Notes under the pieces: model-generated
Told to the model about the DNA's origin: nothing
Databases searched by the model: none
What the model saw: the letters and a program-made list of their open reading frames with translations, nothing else
NCBI GenBank assembly: GCA_022711465.1
Contig: JAKLEZ010000007.1
Coordinates: 62,001-126,000, forward strand
Direction: 5' to 3'
DNA: 64,000 nt
Source: Planctomycetota bacterium
GTDB taxonomy: Bacteria; Planctomycetota; Phycisphaerae; UBA1845; PWPN01
Part shown: positions 17,336-26,279 of the stretch, one piece after another
Numbering within the stretch: position 1 is the first letter of the stretch
Layout of the letters: every line of letters starts with the position of its first letter
Made by a program: the position numbers and the translations under genes

Positions 17336-18979
17336 ATGAACGGCACTCGAAGTGGCGTGACCGTCGAGAATCCAGTCGCGCCACGGACTCTCCTTGCTGA
17401 GGAAGAGCTCAAGCGAAACCTGCGACGTCAGGTGCGCCTGAACCGGTTGCTGCAGGATGAGCTCCCGGTGCACCATCAACTTGAACAGAAACTCCAGAGC
17501 ATTACCGATGCGGTGGTCGAAGCCTTCGACGCTGATTTCTGCCGCATCTGGGTGACGGCACCGGGCGACCGCTGCGAATCCGGGTGCGTGCACGCTCAGG
17601 TCATCGAGGGTCCGCATGTCTGCTGCCACCGCGATCGGTGCCTTCACCTGTTGGCCAGCTCCGGCCGGTATACCCATCTGGACGGTGCAGTGCATCGACG
17701 GGTCCCCTTCGGCTGCTACAAGATCGGACGGGTAGCTGCCGGCCAGGACAGCAAGTTCATCACCAATGACGCTCAGAATGATCCGCGGGTCCACAATAGC
17801 GAATGGGCCAAGCGGCTCGGCCTGGTGTCGTTCGCAGGGTACCGGTTGACGGCCAGTAACGGGGTCCCTGTCGGCGTCCTCGCCCTCTTCGCCAAGCATG
17901 CGATCACCAGCGAGGACGATCGGGCCCTCGAAGGCCTGGCGGCCAGCTCAAGTCACGTGATCCAGGCGACTCGAGCCGAAAACGCTCTGAGAAAGGTCCT
18001 CGACGAACTCGAGGATCGTGTGCACAAGCGCACCGAGGAACTGGGCAGGGCCAACAGGGAACTCAGCGCGGAGATCGCCGAACGCAAACGTACCGAACAG
18101 GCTCTTCGCCTGTCAGAGGAGAAGTACGCCAAGGCCTTTCTCCTCAGCCCCTGCGGAATCAGTCTGAGCAGGCTGGATACCGGTGTCTTCATCGAGGTCA
18201 ACGAAGCCACCTCGCGGATGCTGGGATACTCGCGGGAGGAGCTGATCGGCCATTCCTCTCTGGATCTGGGCATTTACGTGAGGCCAGATGAGAGGTCCGA
18301 GTTCCTGCGGCTTCTGGCCCAGGCGAGAACGGTGCGAAACCGCGAAGTCCCGCTGCGTCCCAAGACCGGCGAGCCGAAATGGGCCTCGCTGTCCGCGGAA
18401 GTGATTGAGGTCCAGGGAAGGGCGTGCCTGCTCACGGCCTGGGATGACATCACCGAGCGACGAGCAAATGCCACCCGGATCGAGACCATGCACAGGGAAC
18501 TTCAGGATCTCTCACGCCAGGCCGGCATGGCCGAAATCGCCAGTGGCGTCCTTCATAACGTGGGGAACGTCCTAGACAACGTGAAGGTGTCGGCAGAGGT
18601 GGTGGCGGAGAGGATCCGACGTTCCAGACTGGGTGGTCTCTCCGAAGTCAGCCGCCTGATGCTCGAGCATGCGGCGGACCTGGGCGCCTTCATCACCGAG
18701 GACGCCCGAGGACGGCAGCTGCCGTCCTATCTGAGCCAACTCGCTGAGTGCCTGGCCAGCGAGCAGGAGACCATCGCCGAGGAACTCAAGATCCTCACCT
18801 CCAACATCGAGCACATCAAGAACATCGTCAACATGCAGCAGGCGTATGCGACGGCATCAAGTGTGGTCGAGCCCGTCATGGTGGAGAAGCTGGTTGACGA
18901 TGCCCTGCGGATCAATGCCATGCGGGCCCGCATCGAGGATCTCGAAAACGAGCTCGTCGCCCGGAGCCCGGGATCCTGA
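17336..18979 (+). CDS. GAF-PAS sensor protein lacking a histidine-kinase ATPase domain
   Basis: A 547-residue soluble signalling protein. A GAF domain spans about 45-205 and carries an unusual cysteine set (CRIWV, CESGC, HVCCHRDRC, GCYKIG). A coiled-coil follows (about 205-262), then a PAS domain (about 262-385; EKYAKAFLLSPCGISLSRL ... LTAWDDITERRA). A DHp-like helix contains the probable phospho-acceptor His407 in GVLHNVGNVLDN. In relatives I know, this helix leads to an HATPase_c domain. Here the protein ends about 30 residues after DDALRIN in a short coiled tail, and no ATPase is encoded downstream in any frame. It may be truncated, or work as a phospho-acceptor or dimeric sensor. Confidence 0.75.
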   Translation: MNGTRSGVTVENPVAPRTLLAEEELKRNLRRQVRLNRLLQDELPVHHQLEQKLQSITDAVVEAFDADFCRIWVTAPGDRCESGCVHAQVIEGPHVCCHRDRCLHLLASSGRYTHLDGAVHRRVPFGCYKIGRVAAGQDSKFITNDAQNDPRVHNSEWAKRLGLVSFAGYRLTASNGVPVGVLALFAKHAITSEDDRALEGLAASSSHVIQATRAENALRKVLDELEDRVHKRTEELGRANRELSAEIAERKRTEQALRLSEEKYAKAFLLSPCGISLSRLDTGVFIEVNEATSRMLGYSREELIGHSSLDLGIYVRPDERSEFLRLLAQARTVRNREVPLRPKTGEPKWASLSAEVIEVQGRACLLTAWDDITERRANATRIETMHRELQDLSRQAGMAEIASGVLHNVGNVLDNVKVSAEVVAERIRRSRLGGLSEVSRLMLEHAADLGAFITEDARGRQLPSYLSQLAECLASEQETIAEELKILTSNIEHIKNIVNMQQAYATASSVVEPVMVEKLVDDALRINAMRARIEDLENELVARSPGS

Positions 18980-19289
18980 GTCGCCGCGAAGACTCCCCCA
19001 AGCGGGCCGGGATACCTGGCGGCGAAGGTTCGTATGGAGGCCCCGGGCTTCTCGCCGACCTGCCTCCTCAGAGACCGGACCCGCGAGGTACAGGCCGCCC
19101 GGGACCGTGCGGCAGGGTTGCGTGAGAGCCGTGTTGCCGCTACGCTTCGACGGCGATGAAACCGAGTGGGGCTCCCCGTCGGCGCGTGGTGCCTGAGTGG
19201 CCTGAAGCCGCGTGACCGCCCGGCACGGAGTGGTATCCCGAGTCCCTGCCCGAGTTCATCATCGTCGGCCGCGGGCCGACGGCTTTCCC
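18980..19289. other. Intergenic region before tRNA-Ser
   Basis: A 310-base stretch between the sensor gene and tRNA-Ser. No N, G1, F or G2 box of an HATPase_c domain is seen in any frame, so it does not hold a shifted end of the sensor gene. It should contain the tRNA promoter, but no clear -35/-10 pair stands out. Confidence 0.45.
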
Positions 19290-19376
19290 GGAGGCGTGCC
19301 CGAGCGGCTGAAGGGACCGGTTTTGAAAACCGGCGTGCGGGTAACTGCACCGGGGGTTCGAATCCCTCCGCCTCCG
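19290..19376 (+). tRNA. tRNA-Ser (anticodon UGA)
   Basis: The acceptor stem pairs GGAGGCG (19290-19296) with CGCCTCC (19369-19375), followed by discriminator G at 19376. The anticodon arm GACCGGTTTTGAAAACCGGCG has TGA in the loop. A long variable arm, typical of serine tRNAs, precedes the T arm with its GTTCGAATC loop region. It is 87 bases long and CCA is not encoded. A hairpin with a T-run follows. Confidence 0.95.
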
Positions 19377-19383
19377 TTAGAAT

Positions 19384-19425
19384 CGCCCGTAAAATCGCCT
19401 TTTACTTCGGTTTTGCGGGCGTTTT
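19384..19425 (+). terminator. Probable terminator of tRNA-Ser
   Basis: CGCCCGTAAAA (19384-19394) can pair with TTTTGCGGGCG (19411-19421), with one G-T pair and a 16-base loop, and is followed by TTTT (19422-19425). It lies 8 bases after the tRNA, where transcription should end. Confidence 0.55.
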
Positions 19426-19684
19426 CGCGCGCTGTGCTGCTATCGGCCTCCAGTGGTATTTGTCCACCAGCGCCTACTGACATCTCCAGTTGTTGGCCGT
19501 TTTGCGCCCAGCTGGGCGCCCAGACAGAACCCGCTGCAACGCCGGCCCCATCCGTTCCCGTGGCTTCCACCTCCTGAGCAGGGGGGAGGGACAGATCCGG
19601 TAGAGCCGCCAGGGCCTTGACTCGATTCCTGCGGACCGTGTGGGTGTACCTGTCCATGGTCAGGCTGTAGCCCCCTCGTGTCAC
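19426..19684 (-). pseudogene. Decayed C-terminal end of a tyrosine recombinase (integrase)
   Basis: The minus frame begins abruptly and encodes SLTMDRYTHTVRRNRVKAL followed by ALPDLS and a long polar tail. The pattern LTMxRYTH...ALPDLS is the signature end of phage-type tyrosine integrases, and the tyrosine of RYTH is their catalytic nucleophile. The arm-binding and catalytic parts (Arg, His boxes) that should precede it, at higher coordinates, are absent. The frame then runs on into the antisense of tRNA-Ser. Integrases typically sit beside their tRNA target, so this is most simply a scar of a lost integrative element. No matching attachment copy was found by eye. Confidence 0.6.
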
Positions 19685-19785
19685 CTACAGGTCTGCCCAT
19701 CCGGCAGATCCTTGGCGGGTCGAAGGAGAGCCCGTATGATGGATCTGATCTGAGGGGCGGACCGCGGCGTGTTATGGAGGCAACG

Positions 19786-20256
19786 ATGAGGAAGGTGAAG
19801 GCCGGCGAGGCATCCGCGCCATGGATCGGCGCAACAATGATCGTCGTTGGGCTGCTCGCCGTTCTTGGGGCTTGGATCTCAGGGACTCTCATAGATGGTA
19901 ATCTGCAAGACAAGCTCATCGGCAACGGCCCTGCCGTACCCGTCGTGTCGGCCGCCTACGACGCATACGAGCGTGAACAGCTTCGCCCATGCTGGGTCCT
20001 GGGCCTGGCGGGCACCGGATTGGCCCTCGCAGGAGCGGCGATCCTGGCGGCCCGGGCAACAGCTCAGACGCGATCCTTCAGGCGGCGATTGGCCAGCAAG
20101 CTCAGCGGTTACTGCGCCCACTGCGACTACGACCTCACCGGAAACACCAGCGGATTCTGCCCGGAGTGCGGGGCGGCGGTTGCGTCGCAGATCGGCTTCT
20201 TCGACTCGAACTCCGCGCTTGGAAGTGGCCGGCTCCAACGGCAGCCTCCGGAGTGA
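19786..20256 (+). CDS. Membrane protein with C-terminal zinc ribbon
   Basis: A 156-residue protein of the kind common in Planctomycetes. Two transmembrane helices lie at about residues 13-34 and 69-90. A C-terminal zinc ribbon has Cys110, Cys113, Cys125 and Cys128 (YCAHCDYDLTGNTSGFCPECG). The ribbon probably faces the cytoplasm. The second of two near ATG codons (19786) is chosen, as GGAGG is 5 bases ahead. Function is unknown; protein-protein binding is a guess. Confidence 0.75.
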   Translation: MRKVKAGEASAPWIGATMIVVGLLAVLGAWISGTLIDGNLQDKLIGNGPAVPVVSAAYDAYEREQLRPCWVLGLAGTGLALAGAAILAARATAQTRSFRRRLASKLSGYCAHCDYDLTGNTSGFCPECGAAVASQIGFFDSNSALGSGRLQRQPPE

Positions 20257-20795
20257 GGCCGAAGCCCGCAACTCGGCCGAGAGACAACGCCCCAGGACGC
20301 CGGCGCCGCGCCACCGGAGCGAAAACGCCCGGAAACGCGTCCTGCCGCTCGCCCCGCTGTCGTCCCCGTCTCACCGCCAGTTGCGCCTTTCCCCGTACAT
20401 GGTCACCCTCCCTCGCCAAGAGCTGCCGTGCCAAGCGATCCGCTACCCGGCGGCCACGGCTGCGTGACTGCCCGAAGGGGGGACGCCAGCATATCTGCCC
20501 GCGCCGTCCTTCCAGGTGAGCAAATCGCTCTCCTGCCCCGTGCCCTCCCAGCCAGTTCCTGCGGAGGTCCAATAAATCGGGTCACGAAGAACCGGACACC
20601 ATCCGAGCGGCCATCGTCGCAGCCCACGACCGGCTGCGGAGTACTCGGACTTGGGTTGGCAGCGCCGGTTGCCGGACACAGGTCATTGAAAAGCCGCGGA
20701 TGCCGGGATAAAATGAGCTATCCACGGGCGGTCCGGCCAGGGTCGTCCGTTGGGGGTTCTGTTTCTTGTGTGTATAGTTCTGAACGGAGGGAAAA
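20257..20795. other. Intergenic region before the PEP-CTERM gene
   Basis: A 539-base gap. One plus frame from about 20575 to 20712 reads fairly like a protein end (GHEEPDTIRAAIVAAHDRLR) but has no start and no recognisable family; it may be a decayed gene tail or chance. The last 80 bases are less GC-rich and probably contain the promoter of the next gene, whose start GTG has CGGAGGG before it. Confidence 0.4.
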
Positions 20796-21632
20796 GTGAG
20801 AGTATCTAACTGGTCTGCACGTATCGTCTCGGTCATGGCGGTTCTGGTGGCGGCGGGGGTCGCGGCCGCCGGCAATGTCCCGGCAGGCGTCACCGGGCTC
20901 TGGCGGTTCCAAACCAGCGAAGACAAGCTGAAGGCAACCGTGGGTACCGACCTGACCACCAGCAATCCCGAGAACAGTACCTGGATGTTGGGTCCCATGG
21001 TTGTCATCGAGCCAGGTATGAGCGACGCGGGTGTCGTTCAGGAAATGAGCTACCACTACCTGACGGTCACCCACAACATCGGCGCCAACGGCGGCGGCAG
21101 CTACGTGAATCAGTATACGGTCGCCGTCGACTACCTCCAGACAACGGAAACGGCCTTGTGGAACGGCCATTACTACAACAGCCTGTTCCAGACGAACATG
21201 AGCAACTCCAATGACGGCGATCTGTTCATCAGGGGCCCGTCTCGCACTCAATCCGTCATCGGCACCGCTGACACCGGCTACTCAACCCTGACCTTCGATT
21301 CGTCCCAATGGCACCGAATCGTCTGGTCCGTCGACAACAGCAGCTTCTTCAGAGTCTATGTTGACGGCGTGATGTACCTCGATGGCCCCGCCCAGGGCGT
21401 TGACGGCAGGTTCTCCCTCGATCCGATTTTCCTGCTCTTCGCGGATAACGACTGGGAAGACGCCTGGGGACTCGTCGCCACGGCCGCGGTGTGGAATCGC
21501 GCCTTGACGACTGGCGAGATCGCCGGGATGGGCAGCACCACCACCCCGCTGATCGTTCCGGAACCGGCGGCCATGTCACTCCTGCTCGTCCTTGGTGGGC
21601 TCTTCGGTTTGAGCCGTCGCGTCGGCAAGTAA
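20796..21632 (+). CDS. PEP-CTERM sorted LamG-like secreted protein
   Basis: A 278-residue exported protein. A signal peptide ends near AAAG at about 26. One LamG-like beta-sandwich follows (GLWRFQTSEDKL; WHRIVWSVDNSSFFRVYVDG; AVWNRALTTGEIAG). The last 25 residues form a PEP-CTERM signal (VPEP at about 254, hydrophobic stretch, basic RRVGK end). Exosortase would recognise this tail and process it at the envelope. No exosortase gene is in the window. The start is GTG with GGAGGG at a good distance. Confidence 0.88.
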   Translation: MRVSNWSARIVSVMAVLVAAGVAAAGNVPAGVTGLWRFQTSEDKLKATVGTDLTTSNPENSTWMLGPMVVIEPGMSDAGVVQEMSYHYLTVTHNIGANGGGSYVNQYTVAVDYLQTTETALWNGHYYNSLFQTNMSNSNDGDLFIRGPSRTQSVIGTADTGYSTLTFDSSQWHRIVWSVDNSSFFRVYVDGVMYLDGPAQGVDGRFSLDPIFLLFADNDWEDAWGLVATAAVWNRALTTGEIAGMGSTTTPLIVPEPAAMSLLLVLGGLFGLSRRVGK

Positions 21633-21650
21633 ACAACTTCCGCTCAATCA

Positions 21651-21682
21651 AGCGGAGCGCACCACCGCGCTCCGCTTTTTTT
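21651..21682 (+). terminator. Intrinsic terminator of the PEP-CTERM gene
   Basis: A perfect 10-base stem, AGCGGAGCGC (21651-21660) with GCGCTCCGCT (21667-21676), has a 6-base loop and runs directly into seven T residues (21676-21682). It starts 18 bases after the stop codon. This is the clearest intrinsic terminator in the window. Confidence 0.9.
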
Positions 21683-22018
21683 ATGCCTTGCGGATCGCCG
21701 TACGCGAGGGGCGCCAATTCGAATCATCCAGCGGCTCCCGTACCGATCATGTGAGCCAATCTCCATTCTGGTGTCCCGCCCATGGTGCATCTCGAACACC
21801 ATCGGGCCAAGGCCGAGAAAGACATGTCCGCCTCCTGATCCGAGGATCGAATGGTCGAGACCGATCATCGTCGTAACGCGTTCTCCGACGCAGTCTTAGG
21901 CACGCAGGGGACCTGTCGGGAAAGTCGAGGTTGACAGCGGGGCAGCGAACCTCTCTACTTCCGCAAGCTGAACCGTGTGAGGAACAGCCTCCATGACTCC
22001 GATCGCGGGAGTAGCCTC
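21683..22018. other. Intergenic region before the MFS transporter gene
   Basis: A 336-base gap with no gene or convincing hairpin. It should hold the transporter promoter. CGGGAG precedes the ATG at 22019. Confidence 0.45.
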
Positions 22019-23437
22019 ATGAGCCATCAAACCAACAATTCTGGCGCAGGGTCAATGGACGGGGCAGGATCACCGAGGCAGCGGTGGTACCAGGGCATGT
22101 CCAGTTACCACTGGTGGGTCTTGTTCATCGGAGCCCTGGCCTGGACGCTGGATACCATGGCCCAGCGAATCTTCGTCCTCGCCCGCGCCCCCGCCTTGGG
22201 TGATTTGACCAGTCTGGATCAAACCGCCGCCCTGGTTCGCACCTACGGCAACTACGCCACCGCCGCGATGATGATCGGCTGGGCGGTCGGCGGGTTCTAC
22301 TTCGGGGTCGTGGGCGACAAGTGGGGGCGGGCCAAGACGCTCTCGATGTCGGTACTCATTTACTCGCTTTTCACCGGGCTGTCCGGCTTCTCGGTCTACT
22401 GGTGGGACTTCTGCTTGTGGCGGTTCCTGATGGGCTGCGGCATCGGCGGGGCCTTCGCGACTGCGGCAACCCTGATCGCCGAGACCCTGCCGTCCCACTC
22501 CCGGCCCTTCGCCCTGGGCATGTTCCAGGCCCTGTCCGCCGTGGGCAACATCACCGCCTCGGCGCTGGCCTGGACGCTGGTCTTGCCCGAGAGCTCCTAT
22601 CTGAAGGGCCTCTGCACCGACGGCTACTTGAGGGGTCTCTTTCCCAACGGCATCCCCGGCTGGCGATTGCTGTTCTTCCTCGGGGCCGTGCCGGCCGTGC
22701 TCGTGTTCTTCATCATGAAGACCATCAAGGAGCCGGAAACATGGCTTGCGGCCCGACAGAATGCCCAGGACAAGCTCCATAAACAGATGGGCGACATACG
22801 CAGCATGTTCACCGATCCGCGTTGGCGGCGAAACACGCTGGCCGGTGTGGCCCTGGCCTCTGCAGGTGTCGTGGGCCTGTGGGGCGTCGGCTTCTGGTCC
22901 CCGGAACTGATTAACGAGGCGTTCAAGGGCTCCGGCCTGACCAGGGAGAAGATCGGCACGGTCAAGGCCTTGGGCACACTGCTCCAGGATGTCGGGGCTT
23001 TCTTCGGCATGTTCGTGTTCACCATCCTGGCTACCCGTTTCGGCCGGAAAATCAGCTTCGGAGCCTCATTCGCCGTGGCCTTGATCGTTGTCGCCGCGGT
23101 ATTCCTCACCCTTCGGCAGGAATGGCAGGTCTACGTGCTGCTGCCCCTGGTTGGCTTCGTGACCCTGAGCGTGTTTGGCGGCTACTCGATCTACTTCCCG
23201 GAAATCTATCCAACCCGTCTGAGGTCGAGCGGTACGGCTTTCTGCTACAACGCCGCTCGTGTGTTGACCGCCGCCATCCTGCTGTTCTCGAACCTGCTGA
23301 CCGACTTCCTGCGGAACGTCGGCGTGGTCGAGGTCTTCCGCTGGGGGGCAGTGGTGCTCTGCGGGTTCTATCTGCTGGGACTGCTTGCGTTGATCTGGGC
23401 GCCGGAAACCAAAGACCGGCCCCTGCCGGAGGATTGA
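22019..23437 (+). CDS. Major facilitator superfamily transporter
   Basis: A 472-residue inner-membrane transporter with about 12 helices. The loop 2-3 motif GDKWGRAKT is the classic MFS signature, and RFLMGCGIGGAFATAATLIAET resembles the sugar-acid/aromatic-acid permease branch. A second half begins with TLAGVALASAGVVGLWGVGF, and GRKISFGAS repeats the loop motif. The start at 22019 is preferred to one at 21977 because GGGAG lies before it. Substrate cannot be determined; organic acids or sugars are plausible. It stands alone. Confidence 0.88.
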   Translation: MSHQTNNSGAGSMDGAGSPRQRWYQGMSSYHWWVLFIGALAWTLDTMAQRIFVLARAPALGDLTSLDQTAALVRTYGNYATAAMMIGWAVGGFYFGVVGDKWGRAKTLSMSVLIYSLFTGLSGFSVYWWDFCLWRFLMGCGIGGAFATAATLIAETLPSHSRPFALGMFQALSAVGNITASALAWTLVLPESSYLKGLCTDGYLRGLFPNGIPGWRLLFFLGAVPAVLVFFIMKTIKEPETWLAARQNAQDKLHKQMGDIRSMFTDPRWRRNTLAGVALASAGVVGLWGVGFWSPELINEAFKGSGLTREKIGTVKALGTLLQDVGAFFGMFVFTILATRFGRKISFGASFAVALIVVAAVFLTLRQEWQVYVLLPLVGFVTLSVFGGYSIYFPEIYPTRLRSSGTAFCYNAARVLTAAILLFSNLLTDFLRNVGVVEVFRWGAVVLCGFYLLGLLALIWAPETKDRPLPED

Positions 23438-23467
23438 TGAAAGGGCAACCTCGCGGCCAGGCGGGGG

Positions 23468-23647
23468 CTACTTGCCGGCCGGGCTGGCCGTCTCACTACC
23501 CGGTGCCGCCGCCCGCTGCTGGGTGGGATCAGGGACAATGAAGTTCCTTCCGCACTTCCCGCAACGGACCTTCTTGCCCCGAGCCTTGTCGGGGACCTGG
23601 AGGATCGTTCGGCACTTGAGATTGGGACAGATCAGCGTGACAGCCAT
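23468..23647 (-). CDS. Tiny MJ0042-type zinc ribbon protein
   Basis: A 59-residue protein. Cys7, Cys12, Cys29 and Cys32 (LICPNLKC ... RCGKCGRNFIVP) form a zinc ribbon of the MJ0042 type, followed by a Pro/Ala tail. The longer open frame upstream is Arg/Pro-rich and non-coding in appearance, so the ATG at 23647 is taken. Its role is unknown. The MFS gene ends 30 bases away on the other strand. Confidence 0.7.
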   Translation of the reverse strand: MAVTLICPNLKCRTILQVPDKARGKKVRCGKCGRNFIVPDPTQQRAAAPGSETASPAGK

Positions 23648-23940
23648 GTGCGCCTGGTCCTCGTCTGCCCGGAGCTTCCCTGAGCCCGGATACTGATAAA
23701 ATCGGGTCGGCGAGCCGGGGAGATGAGTTGAAAATCGACACCGGGCCCGGCCCAGGGGCCGTTCCAGCCTCAGAACGGCGGAGAGTCCGAGAATAACCGC
23801 CTCGGCCATGATCCCTGCCCGAGACCCCCGGGCGTGCCTCGTTGACAGGTCCTCCCCGCCTGCTAGAATCGCGCCGCCAGTGAAGGGCGGAGGCAAAGTG
23901 TGACGTGCGGCGGCCGGCGCGAGTTCGGGCAACAGTGATC

Positions 23941-24798
23941 ATGGACCTAACGCTTCAATCGCCCGCCAAGATCAACTGGACGCTACGGGTCGTGGGACGC
24001 CGGCCGGATGGCTATCACGACATCGAGTCCCTCGTCAGCACCATCACACTCTTCGACGAGCTGGCTTTCTCAGAGAGAGCGGATGCCCAGCTCGAAGTGA
24101 TCTGCGACCGGCAGGACCTGCCCACGGGACAAGGCAACCTCATCTGGCGGGCCGCCTCCGTGCTCGCCGCCGAGGCCGGAGCACGGTCGGGAATGACCTG
24201 CCGACTCACGAAACGTATTCCGATGGGCGGCGGACTGGGCGGCGGAAGCTCCAATGCCGCCACCACCCTGATCGGCCTGAACCGGCTCTGGGGTCTCCAC
24301 TGGCCGACAGACCGCCTCTTGCCACTTGCAGCGCGGCTGGGCAGCGACGTCCCTCTCTTCCTCTATGGTAGTCCGGTCGTCATCAGCGGCCGGGGCGAGC
24401 ACGTCCGGCCCGTTTCCCTGGCCTGGAGCGGCTGGATCGTCCTCCTGCTACCGGGTGTGTCGGTCTCGACCGCCGAGGTCTACGCCGCGTGGCACCCGGT
24501 CGAGACACCTTCACCCCCGGACATCCCCACTTGGCCTGCTGAGCGATTGCCGGCGGTCAGGTGGATGGAACAGAGCTACAATATGTTGGAACGGCCCGCT
24601 TTCCAGGTGAGTCCAGCCCTGCGCGCGTGGCGCGATCGGGCCGCAGCCCTCGCCGGCCGTCCGGTGCGGATGTCGGGTAGCGGATCGACGTTGTTTACGG
24701 CTTTCGACGAGGAGTCCCAGGCTCGAGCATTTGCCGACCGAGCGGCCGAAGACCTCGATGTGGACGCTTGCGTGGTACGGTCGCTGGAGCAGAATTGA
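23941..24798 (+). CDS. ispE: 4-diphosphocytidyl-2-C-methyl-D-erythritol kinase IspE
   Basis: IspE phosphorylates CDP-ME in the MEP pathway, in the cytoplasm. The GHMP-kinase motifs are in place: [10 protein letters not shown] at residues 8-17 with the conserved Lys, GYHDIESL, then the ATP loop [13 protein letters not shown] at 95-107, and GSGSTLF near the end. At 285 residues it is of usual length. The ATG at 23941 starts just before the conserved N-terminus. It is followed after 46 bases by spoVG, an arrangement also found in Firmicutes (ispE-purR-yabJ-spoVG). Confidence 0.95.
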   Translation: MDLTLQSPAKINWTLRVVGRRPDGYHDIESLVSTITLFDELAFSERADAQLEVICDRQDLPTGQGNLIWRAASVLAAEAGARSGMTCRLTKRIPMGGGLGGGSSNAATTLIGLNRLWGLHWPTDRLLPLAARLGSDVPLFLYGSPVVISGRGEHVRPVSLAWSGWIVLLLPGVSVSTAEVYAAWHPVETPSPPDIPTWPAERLPAVRWMEQSYNMLERPAFQVSPALRAWRDRAAALAGRPVRMSGSGSTLFTAFDEESQARAFADRAAEDLDVDACVVRSLEQN

Positions 24799-24844
24799 CG
24801 TCCGCGGAGCTCTGCACCTTTTCGCTTTTTCGGAGGTTGCACCC

Positions 24845-25693
24845 ATGGAAATCACGGAAGTACGGATCAAACTGGTGGAGAACGCAAGGGAGAGACTTCG
24901 GGCTTTCTGCAGTATCACCCTGGACGGCGCCTTCGTCATCCGCGACCTGAAAATCATCGATGGCACAAACGGCGTGTTTGTGGCCATGCCTTCGCGCAAG
25001 TTGATGGATAGGTGTCCCCGGTGCGGTTCGAAGAACCATCTGAGATCCCGGTTCTGCAACGATTGCGGCGCCTCCCTGAACGAGAACCGGGCCCCCAAGG
25101 ACGCTCAGGGCCGAGCCAAGCTCCACGCGGACGTGGCCCACCCCATTAACGCCGCCTGCCGCGAGCAGGTCCAGAAGGCAGTCGTCGAGGCCTACCAGAC
25201 CGAGCAGGAAAAAGCCAAATCACCTGACTATAAGCCCGCCAAGTTCGACGATTTCGACGACTATGAGGACCTGGAGGATCTTGCCGCCCCCATCCCCGGG
25301 GAAACCGCGCCTGCCCCCCAGCCCAAGCCGGCTCGCGAGCCCCGACCTCAGCCTAGGGAAACGCCCCCCGCCCCTGTGGCCGATGCCGGCGCCGGCGAAG
25401 GCAGGAAGGCAACCGGCGACCACTTCGGCGACTACAACTCGCTCATCGCCGATCTCAAACGCGATGCCCAGAGCCGGCGCCAGCCCAACGGAAGAGGATC
25501 CGACGCGGACCACCCGGCCACGATCGACCAGCCGGCCGAGGATTCCGGTACACGCCACGAGGCCACTCCTCCCGCCCCGCGTCCGTCACGGCCCGATCGC
25601 GGCTCTTCCGAGAAGGCTGGGCCAAAAGCGCCCACCGTCCCTCCGCCACCTCAGGCCGCGGACGAGAACGATTCCTTCGGCGCCGGACTCTGA
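24845..25693 (+). CDS. spoVG: SpoVG family protein with inserted zinc ribbon and long disordered tail
   Basis: The N-terminal part matches SpoVG, a small nucleic-acid-binding regulator: [39 protein letters not shown]; and [21 protein letters not shown] at about 97-117. Between MPSRK and VAHPIN, where the usual protein has a short loop, this one carries a zinc ribbon with Cys57, Cys60, Cys71 and Cys74. After residue 120 comes an extended acidic then Pro/Arg-rich tail to residue 282, probably disordered. Ordinary SpoVG is about 90-100 residues. TCGGAGG precedes the ATG at 24845, and it is linked to ispE. RNA or DNA binding is inferred from the family. Confidence 0.85.
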   Translation: MEITEVRIKLVENARERLRAFCSITLDGAFVIRDLKIIDGTNGVFVAMPSRKLMDRCPRCGSKNHLRSRFCNDCGASLNENRAPKDAQGRAKLHADVAHPINAACREQVQKAVVEAYQTEQEKAKSPDYKPAKFDDFDDYEDLEDLAAPIPGETAPAPQPKPAREPRPQPRETPPAPVADAGAGEGRKATGDHFGDYNSLIADLKRDAQSRRQPNGRGSDADHPATIDQPAEDSGTRHEATPPAPRPSRPDRGSSEKAGPKAPTVPPPPQAADENDSFGAGL

Positions 25694-25772
25694 CCTCGGC
25701 AACGGCCTCCGCCGATCCGAACCACCCGTGCAAACCGCACCGCCGGGGGGACAAGGCGGTGCCGAAGCCTGC

Positions 25773-26279
25773 TCACCCCCGTCCGGCCAGCAGCAGCTGC
25801 ATGTAGATCACGTCGAGCCACCGCTCGGACTTGAACCCTACTTCTTTCAGGTGGGCAACCTGCTGGAAGCCCCGACTGGCATGTATGGCCACGCTGCCGG
25901 CCTGCTCGCCGTCGATCCCGGCGATGATCGTGTGATGCCCCAACCGTTTCGCCCGCACGATCAGGTCATCGAGCAGGAGGCCGCCGATGCCGCGACGCAG
26001 GAGATCCTGGCGCACGTAGACCGAATCCTCCACCGTCCATGCATAGGCGGCCCGGGAACGAAACGACGACAGGGAACCCCATCCGACAACCTCACTCGAA
26101 CGTTCCGCCACCGTCACCGGATGCCCCTCGCGGTGCTCCTCGAACCACGCCCGCCGCTCATCCGGCGACTCCGGCTCGGTCTGGTAGGTACAGTTGGAGT
26201 GTAGCACGTAGTAGTTGTAGATGTCGTTGATCGCCGCGAGATCGGCCGGCTTCGCAAGTCGAATCAGCACTTCAGTCAC
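25773..26279 (-). CDS. GNAT acetyltransferase (phosphinothricin acetyltransferase-like)
   Basis: A 168-residue N-acetyltransferase using acetyl-CoA. It has the layout of the PAT/bar/YncA group: LAAINDIYNYYVLHSNCTYQ, then VVGWGSLSSFR, the CoA-binding stretch RRGIGGLLLDDLI and the final HASRGFQQVAHLKEVGFK. Substrate is probably an amino acid or related amine; methionine derivatives are typical. Its start overlaps the stop of the upstream coiled-coil gene by 4 bases (ATGA), showing translational coupling. Confidence 0.85.
   Translation of the reverse strand: MTEVLIRLAKPADLAAINDIYNYYVLHSNCTYQTEPESPDERRAWFEEHREGHPVTVAERSSEVVGWGSLSSFRSRAAYAWTVEDSVYVRQDLLRRGIGGLLLDDLIVRAKRLGHHTIIAGIDGEQAGSVAIHASRGFQQVAHLKEVGFKSERWLDVIYMQLLLAGRG

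Noticed and set aside
19259..19425. Minus frame continuing the integrase tail through the tRNA-Ser gene
   Set aside because: Residues such as GGGIRTPGAVTRT are the familiar false translation of a serine tRNA; only the part before the terminator is taken as integrase debris.
20575..20712. Protein-like open frame before the PEP-CTERM gene
   Set aside because: No start codon, no family and too short; noted as a possible decayed tail only.
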